Below, piece after piece: positions 50,646-61,900 of a DNA stretch of 64,000 bases; position 1 is the stretch's first letter, and each line of letters begins with the position of its first letter. The notes below the pieces were generated by a model, which was not told where the DNA came from, searched no databases, and saw only the letters and a program-made list of their open reading frames with translations. Origin of the DNA: Ahaetulla prasina (lineage: Eukaryota; Chordata; Lepidosauria; Squamata; Colubridae). The position numbers and the translations under genes were made by a program. The stretch lies in NCBI RefSeq assembly GCF_028640845.1, contig NC_080541.1, positions 175,636,502-175,700,501 on the forward strand. The letters are read 5' to 3'.

Positions 50646-50980
50646 GGTCTTTGGTTGTTCGGGTTTTCTCCCGTGTAAAATTGGAAGTGTCTTGGCGACG
50701 TTTCGACGAAGTCTCATTCGTCATCTTCAGGCTTCAGCTTCGTGCTTCTGGGAGCAATGTGTGATCGCAGCTGTTTCTTCCTTTTAACTGCTAGTGGGGG
50801 TTTGAACTGATTGGGTGGGAGCTTGGCTGTGCTCTGATTGGATGGGGTTTTTTCTGTGCTCTGATTGGCTGGGGTGTGTCCTGTGTTGGTGGGGGCTTGG
50901 TTGTGCTCAGTCTAGTCTGTGCTGCAGGATTTGAGCTGGTGAGCTGCATAGCTGTTGTTTGGCTTTGTGGTGTGCTCCAA
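50646..50980 (+). mobile_element. Penelope-like element fragment
   Basis: It contains 'gacgtttcgacgaagtc' and 'tcattcgtcatcttcagg', phrases of Penelope-like terminal repeats, then internal short repeats (gctctgattgg three times or near). The reverse-transcriptase part is absent. It joins directly to an L2 fragment. Confidence 0.5.
50697..50730 (-). ncRNA. Hammerhead-ribozyme-like core
   Basis: Minus strand: CTGAAGA (50730-50724, the CUGANGA box), T, then stem II GACGAA (50722-50717) with TTCGTC (50710-50705) around loop TGAGAC, then GAAA (50704-50701). Box order and stem II are as in hammerheads carried by Penelope-like elements. Stem III would be very short (GTC/GAC) and the cleavage-site side does not pair well, so activity is doubtful. 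Confidence 0.45.
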
Positions 50981-50984
50981 GGTA

Positions 50985-51500
50985 TTGGTTACCACCTTTA
51001 AAGCGCTCCATGGCTTAGGACCGGGCTATCTACGGGACCGTCTACTGCCGGCCTCTATCTCCCATTGTCCGGTGCGTTCCCACAGAGACGATCTCCTCAG
51101 GGTGCCGTCAGCCAAACAGTGTCGACTGGCGGCCCCCAGGGGGAGGGCCTTCTCTGTGGGGGCTCCGACCCAGTGGAACGAACTTCCCCTCAGGCTTCGA
51201 CAACTACCTGACCTTGGGACCTTTCGCCGCGAACTTAAAACCTATTTATTTCGGATGGCTGGACTAGCTTGATTTTTATCTGTAATTTTGATTGAATGTG
51301 ATGGGTTTTTAAATTTTTGTAATTTTATGGGGGTGTTTATTATTTTAATTTTTGGGCTAATTTAAATCAGTTTTTTAAGGGTTGTTTTAATTATTGTGTA
51401 TGTCTATTGTGTATTTTATCTGCCTGTTCACCGCTCTGAGTCCTTCGGGAGAAGGGCGGTATACAAATTAAAATATTATTATTATTATTATTATTATTAT
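50985..51500 (+). mobile_element. L2 LINE 3' fragment
   Basis: The frame reads [53 protein letters not shown], then 'ccgctctgagtccttcggg' and an (ATT)n tail at about 51468-51500. It separates the two copies of the 1.04-kb repeat. Confidence 0.85.
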
Positions 51501-52536
51501 AAAGTTACACAGAGATAAGTGACTTATAACCGTTTTACACAGTTGCGACCTTTGCAGCATCCCCATGCATTCTGATCATGCGATCAAAATTCAGACGCTT
51601 AGCAACTGGTTCATATTTATGACCGTTGCTGTGTCCCAAGGTCATGCAATCCCCTTTTGCAACCTTCTGACAAGCAAAGTCGATGGGGAAGCTAGATTCA
51701 CTTAACAGTTAGGTTACTAACATAACAACTGCAGTGATTCATTTAACAAATGTGGCAGGAAAAGTGGTAAATTGGGGCAAAACTCACTTAACAAATTTCT
51801 CAGCCAAATACATTTTGGGCCCAATTGTGATTGTAAGTCGAGGACTATCTGTATTGCCCAATGAGTCTGTTTAACATAATACAATAAGTAACATCTAGCT
51901 AGGCCTAGAGTGGCTAGAAGAAAATAACATCCTAGTGGAGGAAAAGAGAAGATTTCAACAGGCAGGGTTTCAGGGAGTTTGCTTTGTGTTCAGTTAAGGA
52001 ATAATATTCTCCCATTTCGTTAAAAAATAGATAGGTAAACCTCAACTTATGACGAGTGGCTTAGCTTAATTTATCATGAACCTCCCCAGGAATATATATG
52101 ATCCAGTATCGAAGTCACAATAGCCAGGATGCTCCCCCCTTCATGGTCACATGACCACATTTTGGGCACTCATCAATCAGCCCACATTTATGACTGTTTG
52201 CGCCTTCCTACGATCATATAATTTCATTTTATGATATTTTTTCTGAAAACCAGGATTTACTTCTGATTTTTGGTAAAACCGGGCCATCGCAAACCATGGG
52301 TTTATTTAGCAACTGCTTCAAAATCGATCACACAAAACTTTATAACTGTCACAACTTGAAACCATAATGGGCAGGATCCATTATGGTCCTAAATCAAAGA
52401 CTATTTGTTCTCAGTTACCTATGTCAGCTCTTTTGGTTTTGTTGGTAGATCTCAGACAATCTTAACTGGAAAAAAAAACCCAACAGGGCATTTGCAATAA
52501 ATAGATAGTTACTGACTCTATTTTATATATATATAT
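51501..52536 (+). repeat. 1.04-kb direct repeat, copy 2
   Basis: It starts exactly where the (ATT)n tail of the L2 fragment ends and matches 49589-50640. It ends in a shorter TA run. Confidence 0.92.
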
Positions 52537-52544
52537 ACTTTTTA

Positions 52545-52833
52545 AATATATCAGTCTGAGAGTGAGATGTACCATCACTGACTCAGCATTTCTCAAATGT
52601 AATGCCAGCTAGCAAAGGAGTTAAACAAGGATGCATTTTGCGCCCAGTATTTTTTAAGTACTACATTAACATTGTGGTAAATGCCACTAGCAAGAAAGAG
52701 TTTTACACCCTCAAAACTGACTAATAGATCTACCGCCTTACCCAGACAGTGCTGAGCTACTGACACAGAGGCCAGTAGATATCATAAGAGCCATGGAACC
52801 ATTGGTCCATTTCTGTAGAGAACACTCTTTACA

Positions 52834-52917
<84 letters not shown>

Positions 52918-54020
52918 TACTATTACTATTACTATTATTATTATTTATTATATTTGTATACCGCCCATCTCCCGAAGGACTCAGGGCGGTTCACAGTCAA
53001 TAAAACAACAGAAAACATATAATACATATAAAACAGCAAAAAGAATAGATAATTAAATTCAGTTGATGCCTTAAAACTTTTAAATACAAATTTAAAACCC
53101 ATTTAAACCCCTGATTTAAAAACCCCAATTTAAAACTGCGTTCAAGCTAGTCCTGCTCTTCGAAACAGCAACGTCTTCAGCTCGCGGCGGAAGAACCTGA
53201 GATCGGGGAGTTGACGAAGCGCCAGAGGGAGCTCGTTCCAGAGGGTAGGGGCCCCCACAGAGAAGGCCCTCCCCCTGGAGGTCGCCAGCCGACATTGTTT
53301 AGCTGACGGTATCCGGAGGAGGCCCTCTCTGTGAGAGCGCACTGGTCGGTGAGAGGCTAATGGTGGCATATTAACTATGTGAAAGCAAAAATCATGCATT
53401 TTGCAAGGCCTTCAAAAAATTTCACTGGACCTTCAAAGGACACATAATGGAACACTTCCCTCTCCTTGCACCTGAGAGTTGTGCTGTATTATTCAAGGAA
53501 ACAACATACTCACATTTCTCGGGTTTCTTTGAATGCTCAGAGGAGCTCAATAGTAGTCCACTCTCTCTTTTTGCTCTAGAAGAACCCCAAATATTCTAGC
53601 TGCTTTGAAGCCAAGATCTTTTCACAGCATCCCCATATAGTGCAGTTAAATCCAGGTCTCAACTATGAGGAAACCGGAGAATGTTCAAGCTGGCTTCCTA
53701 AGAAAATTATTTCAGCTAGGGCTCCTAAAAGACTGCTGTACATTCAGAGGCAGAGTTTATAATAAGGGGATGGCTATGCAGGCTTGGATATTGGCTAAAG
53801 GCCAAGAATGTCATTAAGAGCACAATTGGGGCATAACAAATTTAATTTTAAATCAGCATTTCATCTGGCTCAAATTATAAATACCAAACTTGGAGAGCGG
53901 GGGAGTTTTTCTACCACTGCAGTTGAGTATCTTACCATCAGCAATGTCAGAGGGAAAAGAGTTTGTCCCTACAGAGATGGGAGTCCTGAATTACCCCCTC
54001 TGCATATGACATCTTTTTAA
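52545..54020 (+). mobile_element. Decayed non-LTR reverse-transcriptase element, split by an L2 insertion
   Basis: Left part: GVKQGCILRPVFF (an RT motif, about 52618-52660) and LLTQRPVDIIRAMEPLVHFCRE. Right part from 53370: NYVKAKIMHFARPSKNF and HISRVSLNAQRSS in shifted frames, then RAQLGHNKFNF and YRDGSPELPPLH. The two parts continue each other around 52838-53362. Frameshifts and stops show that it is dead. The family is not named here. Confidence 0.6.
52838..53362 (-). mobile_element. L2 LINE 3' fragment with long (ATT)n tail
   Basis: The minus strand encodes [45 protein letters not shown] and ends through the L2 tail into about 100 bp of TTA/ATT repeat (52838-52945). The Ile-rich open frame here is only the translated microsatellite. 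Confidence 0.85.
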
Positions 54021-54230
54021 ATATTTGTAAATCACTATTTTATCTTCCCTTAGTCTTTTCTTTTGCAAGTTACCAGTAAATGGACAAAACATTTGTGTTA
54101 AAAAAATCATTTAAGGCCTTTGTTCCTTTACAAGGTTTATAAAATATTCCAACAGAAGAAAAATCTGAACAGTGTTTAATCCCCTATCTTCATTAATTCT
54201 ACTTGGAACTGTTCAAAGTGTAGTTTAACT

Positions 54231-54972
54231 CAGGGGTCACCAATCTTTTGGACCTCAGGGACTACTAAATTCATAATTTTAAATTCCATGGACCACTAAT
54301 ATGATCTGCCTAATGACCAAGTGGGTGGTGGCTAGGTGGTCATGTGACTGGGTGGGCGTGACCAGCTCAATGTCACCCACGTTGAGGGGCACCTCACCAG
54401 CCTCTACTCGCCTCCTCATCCAGGCTCCTTAAGGTCCCAGCAGTTGTTGGAGCTAAGCAGCCACCACCAGAAAGAGTTGGCAAAACAGGTAGCTCAGTTC
54501 AAATTGGATCTGACCGAGGAGGCTCAGCAGAAGCACCTAACTGAGGACTATGAGCACAGGCTTTCCGAGCAGAGGGAAGACCTGCGGGAGTGCAAGGCCA
54601 GGTACCAGCACCTGGAGGCTCATCGGGCTGAGATGGTCAGCCAGTTCCAGGCCATGATGCAGTCCCACTGGACCAGCATTTTATCACCAGTTGTGCTTCC
54701 CTCCAGTCTTCACCCAAAGCCCCGTACCAGGAGGCTGAAGCAGACCCCAAGTTGGAATTTCTGCCCCCTTCCAACCCACACAAAAAGACACTGAAGGGGG
54801 AGACTTCTCTGCAGCAAAACAAACGTTCATTGCACATATACAGCCCAGGGGCCATAGTTTGAGGACCCCTGATTTAGTGCAATATTAAAAAATGCAAATA
54901 ATTTTTCTGTGGACCACCAAAATTTTCTCATGGACCACCAGTGGTCCAGGGACCACCAGTTGGTGACTGCTG
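54231..54972 (+). mobile_element. hAT-type element carrying a coiled-coil coding fragment
   Basis: The element starts caggggtcaccaatc, ends ttggtgactgctg, and is flanked by direct gtttaact (54223-54230 and 54973-54980). Inside, 54444-54794 is open in sense for 116 codons and rich in Glu, Gln, His, Leu and Lys (LELSSHHQKELAKQV, EDYEHRLSEQREDLR, RAEMVSQFQAMMQSHW). The first 75 or so residues look like a coiled coil; the last part loses that character. GC is higher than the surroundings. An inner hAT-like end (gtttgaggacccctg, near 54860) suggests nesting. The host-gene origin of the fragment is not recognised. Confidence 0.7.
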
Positions 54973-55062
54973 GTTTAACTCACATAGTTTCCAGATCCAA
55001 GATCAACGAGCAGCCAAGAAGTGTCTGTGGCCTTAGAATCTTGCCTCCTTCAGCAGCATAGA

Positions 55063-55330
55063 GCAGGGGTGAAATTCTACTGGATCGCACCAGATTGAGC
55101 GATCTGGTAGCGACCGTGACCAGTAGTTCGGCGATCCGTTAACAATGGTGGAGCAAAGCTCCGCCCACCTGCCTGGCTGTCATTATTTCTTGGTTTTAAC
55201 CAGAAAGTAAAGTGTTTTTTACCTTCTGCGCATGCACAGAAGGTTTTGTACATGCACAAAAGGTGTCTGTGCGCGTGTGTGGCACGTGCACTTTCAAGCC
55301 GGTAAGGAAGGTAAGTAGATTTCACCCCGA
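55063..55330 (+). mobile_element. Relative of the 35642 repeat
   Basis: The ends caggggtgaaattc and gatttcaccccg are inverted. The interior has 'gcgatctggtagcg' and 'gcgcatgcacagaagg'. Confidence 0.6.
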
Positions 55331-55655
55331 TGCAGAGTCTTGTAGCAGGAAATTCAATATGTATGATTTTGTCTTAGCCACAGGGGTTGTAAACCATGGT
55401 TCATATACTAACATGATGTGCTTACATTCACAACTTAGGAAAGAAATTCACCAGAGAGTAGTAGTCCGTCACTGCTCTGAAGAACAAATATGAGATGCTA
55501 AGTCTGTCCTAGAGGAATTTCTACTTTTATCAGCAGAATATCTTAGCCTGAGAACTGGTATCTCTAACAATTGAGATAGGATTGGCTTCTTTCTTGGAGC
55601 AACCATTTTCCTAATCTCTAACAGTTCAGCAATGAGGGACCCTCTTGCCTTGGGA

Positions 55656-55789
55656 CATAGCTTAGCCCAGGGGTCTCCAACCTTGGCAACTTTAAGTCTG
55701 GCAGACTTCAACTCCCAGAATTCCCCAGCCAGTTTAAAGTCTGCCAGGCTTAAAGTTGCCAAGGTTGGAGACCCCTGGGCTAAGCTATG
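55656..55789. mobile_element. Foldback MITE with inverted flanks
   Basis: The arms 55656-55707 and 55738-55789 are reverse complements over 52 bp with one mismatch. The hAT-like ends (caggggtctccaacc / ggttggagacccctg) lie inside the arms; 12 bp outside each end (catagcttagcc / ggctaagctatg) are also inverted, so no direct target duplication is seen. Confidence 0.8.
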
Positions 55790-55799
55790 CACATGTTAA

Positions 55800-57240
55800 A
55801 GAGTTCTGTACCTGTCCTTTGGATTCTGCTGGACTAAGTAGGTAAGTTGCTAAGTTTTTCAAAGCACTTTGCTGCCTGAGACGAAGCATAAAATTGTTCC
55901 AGTGCTACCTCTCCCCCCCTCCACTCAGACTAACAAGTAGCATCTTTTGTGACAAAGACCCTTAGTGATAGCCAAGCAGACCAGCTAAGCAAAAATACTT
56001 TGTTCCTACTGTGACACGAACTCAGGAGGAGTGGCTCAAGGGAGGTAACTGCTGCTTTTGTTCTGCTTAGGGCAGTCAGATCCACTGTGGATTTTTGTAG
56101 TCCATTGCATTTGGAAAGAAACAGATTATAGGCTGATCCAGTACAGGCACTTCTGTTGCCTTGATAGTTATCAAGTCATGTGTATCTGTATACAGCTTTA
56201 AAAAAAAAATCATCTGATATGAATAACAGGCTTCAAACATCACACTAAATCATTCTGTATTAATCATGGTTTTTAATGAGGCTCAAGTGGCTGGGTTCCC
56301 ACATTGCCAAAAGGCATGGTTTACAGTAGCTGAGTCACAAACAGCTGGGTTTATCCAGTGTTAGAACTATACAAACCATATTATGGCCTAGACTGGTGAA
56401 TCTGAGTTTTTTCTAGGTTTATTTGCCTGTTTTTTTCACTGCTCTGGAGTTGAACTAAGTTGATATGAGACTTAGTTATTTAAATATAATTCTCAACTGT
56501 ATTTATGAAACTAGGGGAAACTTTAAGAGACAGAAAACAATGAATTCTCCCTTTGCATATAGTTTATTTTCCTCTGTTCTTCCCTATGTATTGTTCTGAT
56601 AAGCTCCAAAAATGGAAATGAAATTTGATTTTATGGTCTGAAATCATATCACTCTAAAATGCAAATACATGCCAATGCTGAATTTATTTTGACTATAGAA
56701 CACGGAAATGTTGATTGCTTTAGACTGAAATTGCAATGCTGCACTTCACATGGTCAGTTATAACCTCAAATAAAAAATAACTAATCTAACATCCTCGACA
56801 CCCAAAATAAATCCAGCCTTATTAAGTTTGCTTTGCTCCAATTCTATTATATCAAAATCTCGCTATACAGTGCAAGATTAGCCTTTATCTTTATTTTGAA
56901 GTAAAAGATAGCCTTTAATATCATTTTTTAAACTATTTGCAGGTTCTTAAAAATGATTATGGTATTATTCTACATACTTGTTCAAAGTCCTTTTGAAGAC
57001 AGGATAATCCAGCATCTTTTTTGTATTCCTAGTCTTGAAAAGATACTGAAATTATGGTACTAGGATATTATGATTATTATTTTAAAGAATTCCAATACAC
57101 AATGCCTATTCACTAGATTATTATTGCGCAAAATACATGGTTGGGAAAACTGCTAGTGATAGAATAGTTAATATAACACTGATTAAAGGAGGCCTTTAGG
57201 CCCAATGTCATACTGAGAACACACTGGATACAAATCAGAT
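55800..57240. other. Intergenic, no gene seen
   Basis: AT-rich, unique-looking sequence between SELENOP2 and PRDX1. No exon, RNA gene or clear element could be supported. Confidence 0.5.
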
Positions 57241-57334
57241 AGATTTGTATGTAATGCATTGTAATAATCCAACCTACAATTCACAATTCAATGTATTAAA
57301 TAAATTAAAATATTATTATTATTATTATTACTGG

Positions 57335-57557
57335 GCCGGAATAGCTCAGGCTGTAAGGAGCCTGTTATTAGAACACAGTAGCCTGCAATTACTGCAGGTT
57401 CAAGCCGGGCCCAAGGTTGACTCAGCCTTCCATCCTTTATAAGGTAGGTAAAATGAGGACCCAGATTGTTGGGGGGGCAATAAGTTGACTTTGTAAATAT
57501 ACAAATAGAATGAGACTATTGCCTTATACACTGTAAGCCGCCCTGAGTCTTCAGAGA
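57335..57557 (+). repeat. tRNA-derived SINE
   Basis: Full-length copy with the head 'gggccggaatagctcagg', box B 'ggttcaagcc', the body phrases of the 14160 copy and the tail 'ccgccctgagtcttcag', followed by an (ATT)n run at 57557-57615. It is not a functional tRNA: the acceptor pairing and cloverleaf are not maintained. Confidence 0.8.
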
Positions 57558-57616
<59 letters not shown>

Positions 57617-57838
57617 ATGTATACAGAAAACTCTTGAGTAAATTTAATCAATCAAATGGTGCATGTAAAATTATCTTTGGAATGATATTAGCTTGAAGGT
57701 GACAATGGTTGATAGGTGACTGAATGAGAAACAAAAGGACAGGTCTAGGCAGTAAGCGGATATTCACATATTAATAAAGTATTGCTCTCCCCTCCACTGG
57801 CAAGAAAGAGCATTGCATCTTAAAACGGTCTATCACAG

Positions 57839-58166
57839 TGATGGCGAACCTTTTAGACATCGAGTGCCCAAACTGTGCATGCACGCGCGCCCAAACTGAA
57901 AGGCACGCACAAACACGCATGCACGAGCACGCATGCACAGCAGAGACCTGAAGACCAACTGGCCGGCGGGAAGCGGGGCATCCCAACACCAACAGCTTGG
58001 CAAGAGACAAGATGTTTCATGTGCTTCTGTTTCATCATTTGCAGGGAAACAAGCTTCCGAAAGAAACGCCAGAGATCTGACCTGGAGTGACTGTGCGCGT
58101 GCCAGCAGAGAGGGCTCTGCATCCACCTCTGGCACGCATGCCATAGGTTCACCATCACGGGTATAT
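57839..58166 (+). mobile_element. hAT-type short element
   Basis: Ends cagtgatggcgaacc and ggttcaccatcacg are inverted. Near-direct flanks gtctatca / gtatatca fit an 8-bp duplication with one change. Same family as 28473. Confidence 0.7.
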
Positions 58167-58629
58167 CAGAATCATACAGGCAATCCTCACCAGTAGCAAT
58201 GAGGGATTGGCAATTTTGTTGCTAAGCAGCAAAATAATTGTGACATCACATGGTCATGCCCTACCTGTATTAGTTTCAGCTGTGGTTATCAAGTGAGGAA
58301 CTCGAGCAACTTGCAACTTCCTGCCGGCTTTCCCACTGACTTTGTCAGACACAAGTTGTGAAGGGCACAAAAGACAGTTGTGACTGCAGGATGCTACAAT
58401 CATTCCAAATGTGCATTGACTGCCAAGCTCTTCAATCATGATCATGTGACTTTGGGTGGGTGCAATAGTAGCAATTTTAAGGACTGTTTGCAACATTTTG
58501 TTTTCAACGCCACTGCAAGTTCAAAATTGCTGAATCAGCAGTCAATAAGCAAGAATTACTATGTTATATCAGGATTGTTTGTAAGTTTCTCTTTTCAGAA
58601 TAATTGACACATTTCCCCAAGTTTTTCAT

Positions 58630-58957
58630 AAAAGTTTAATAACAGTACAAAATACAAGAAAAGCCATTTGTTCCACACGTACCAGAGACAGTCACTAATA
58701 TGCTAACAATTGTCAGCTATGTGCATGAGTACAAAGAGCAAATTCTCTACTTTTGCCAAGGTTAATAGACTAGATAGTCAATATGCCATTCTATAATCCA
58801 CTTATTCAGATCCACACGATCCAAACTAAAAGACTTATGAAATGAGGCAGTAAACTAATCTGTTCACAAAATGGCTACTCTTTAAATAAGAAATGGCAAA
58901 GATTGCTCTGTCATATGTTACAGTATACTTTTTTTTTGTACAAAACACAACATACAT
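58630..58957 (-). other. PRDX1 3' UTR
   Basis: A minus-strand AATAAA overlaps the stop codon at 58956-58961 and an ATTAAA lies near 58634-58640, which is the more plausible end of the message. No repeat is present. Confidence 0.5.
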
Positions 58958-61900
58958 TTATTTCTGTTTGGAGAAATACTCTTTACTCTGCTTGACATCT
59001 GGCTTGATAGTGTCACTTCCAGGTTGCCAACCAGCTGGGCACACTAAAGAAAATACATTTTAAGTTATTGGGTCATATAAAAAAACCTGAGTTGCATGTT
59101 CATAACTAGATCAATACCCCCAACCTTGCAGAAAGGAAGAGTTGCAGTTTACAGTATCAGAATTGTATTGATTGGAAAAACCCTGTTGCACAGGGTGATT
59201 TGGGCCAATAATTATTCTGACCATAAACTGCAACTTTCATATTCTCAATTAGAACACATTTTTAGCAATACTAGATTGTATATCTTTAGTATCATAACTA
59301 ACCATTATTCAGTATGATAGAATTTAGACTTAATATTACTGAATAAGTCACAAGCACCTGAGTTCATACACTACACTTTTCATAAACTGGAACAGGTGCA
59401 ATACCAGATCCAGCTAGGAATCCTGTCTCATCACATCTGCTGAAAATCAGCAACATGGGCTTCTAATATTTTGAGATGGGAAAGATCACATTCTAAGTAT
59501 TAATATTTAAAAACACTCAGAACCTCCTCCAAGATAGAAGAATAGAAAAGTTGAGCCTTCTCCAAGCGACATGGAAAACAAGCAGTAAGCTGATATTCTG
59601 ATAATAAATTTATTTCATTTATTGTGCAAATTACATGTGGCATTCTGTGCTACTAAACTTCGTTTGCACTGATTTTAGAGAATGTAAACTCCAACATATT
59701 TTTACAATGGTGAATAAACTTATCCTCAACCTTTAAAGATTTTGTTTTTCATTGGAAGTCACTCCATCAAAGTTAGCCTAAAACTTGTACCACAAATGAA
59801 TAATTTTTTTGTAGTGTATCTATGCACCCAACCTTATCACCTGACATCTTAATCATAAAAATACAATCCAGGTGGCAGCTGCAATCTATTTTTAATGTAA
59901 GGGAAAAGTGCTAAAATTTCTCAAGTATTCATATCTATGTAATTTACATAATTCTGAAAATATTTTTTGCTATGCAGACAAAAAGTTAGTACTATATTTT
60001 TTTTCTTCTGTTCCATCAACTCAGTGTCTCAATTTCTAACCTGACCCTAATCACTACACCAAACTGGCTCTCAGTGCATGTTCTGGCTAACCAATTCATT
60101 TTATTTCCTGCTTTACCAATATAAGTTGGCAAATATAAAGTTTTGTATAAAATTTCCGTAAATTTTGTATGCTGCTAGAGCTAGAGCCCACTGGGAGTTA
60201 TGAGGCCAATACATTTTTAAAAATTATAACTAATCTCACCTTCTCCATTTTTGTCTGTAAACTGAAAAGCCTGAACTAGCCTGAGTGTCTCATCAACTGA
60301 ACGACCAACAGGCAGATCATTGATTGTGATCTGGCGCAAGATCCCCTTTTCATCGATGATAAAGAGGCCCCTAAAATAGGAAAAAGGTAATTTAAAAAGT
60401 TAGAGGTTGTGCAAACACCAATTCAACTTTCTCTGAATTTATTTTTAGAATGCAATTCAAAGCAAATATCAAATATAAGGCAGTCATTCCTGCATGTGCT
60501 ATGTGAAACAATAAGCTTCTTGCAGAATTCTTTAGCTTGAATAGTATTAGAAAAGAAACAATAGGTGAGATAATGAACCTTGCCTAATATTATTCATCAA
60601 ACTTGTATAGCTGCCCAGAACTAGAAGGCAGAGAACCAATTCAAATCATAATACAAACACTATTTAAAATAACAAACATTGAACATTGTTTGTTCAATGA
60701 ACCATCTAAAACATTCATCCATCATCCACCCTGTGCCAGAACTTTTTACATCCTGGTCCCTATGCACCTGGAGCGAAAGTCAGGTTTTCACAGCTTTTCT
60801 AAAAGCCAAAAGAATCAGCACCATCTATATCTTTATTTATTTTATTTATTCGAATTTTTATACCGCCCTATCTCCCGAAGGACTCAGGGCGGTTCACAGC
60901 CAGATAAAAACATGCAAATAATACAAGTAAAAACAACAATTAAAAAACTTATTAATTAGGCCGAATTAAAAATATCACTAGAATAAAATAATATAAAACC
61001 CCATTAAAAACTAAATTTAAAAACTAAAACCCTAGGCTAGCCCTGCGCAAATAAATAGATGTGTCTTAAGCTCGCGGCGGAAGGTTTGAAGGTCAGGAAG
61101 TTGACGAAGCCCTGGGGGAAGCTCGTTCCAGAGGGTGGGAGCCCCCACAGAGAAAGCCCTTCCTCTGGGTGTCGCCAGTCGGCAGTGCCTGGCGGACGGC
61201 ACCCTAAGGAGTTCCTCTCTGTGAGAGCATACGGGTCGGTGGGAGGCGATCGGTGGCAGTAGGCGGTCCCGTAAATAACCCGGCCCTATGCCATGGAGCG
61301 CTTGGGGTTAGGGGGCTGGGGTGAGGCTATTCTATAAAGGCAGGCACGATGACAGAGAAAGCATGTTTCTAAGACCCCCGTCAGACAACATTCTTTCACT
61401 AGGGGGGACTCATCCATGCCCATCCTGCATTGCAGGAACTATCCACCACCTGGAATTGCACCTGCAAATCTACTGAGAGCAGCACAGGTTACACACCACA
61501 ATTACCAAGGTGTATTCAAATGCACTCACTGCACACAGACACTCCGCTACTGTATTCTGAACTAAATGTTTTCAAATGCTTTTCATGGGCACCAATTTAC
61601 AGCATACTGGAATAGTCACTTGGGAGGTGACTAAGGCAGTAATGTCACTACAACTCAACCAGCCATGAAAAATATAAGAACATGTTTTATTAGATTTTTG
61701 CTCTGCCTTTACTTTTTATCAGTTCAAGGCGGTGTACATATTTAATGCTCTTGCCCCCATTTTTCACATAGACCCAAGAGAATGACTGGCCTCAAGTCAC
61801 CTAGCTGGCTTTCATGCCTAAGGAAGAACTACAACTCATTCTTTCAGTTTTGATTTTTTTTTTTCCTGCTGAAACAAACAGAACTCCAGGCAAAGTTTCC

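Noticed and set aside
52793..53056. Poly-isoleucine open frame.
   Set aside because: Translated (ATT)n microsatellite and L2 tail.
57335..57415. tRNA gene.
   Set aside because: It is the head of a SINE; the box B is kept but the cloverleaf is not, and the SINE body follows.
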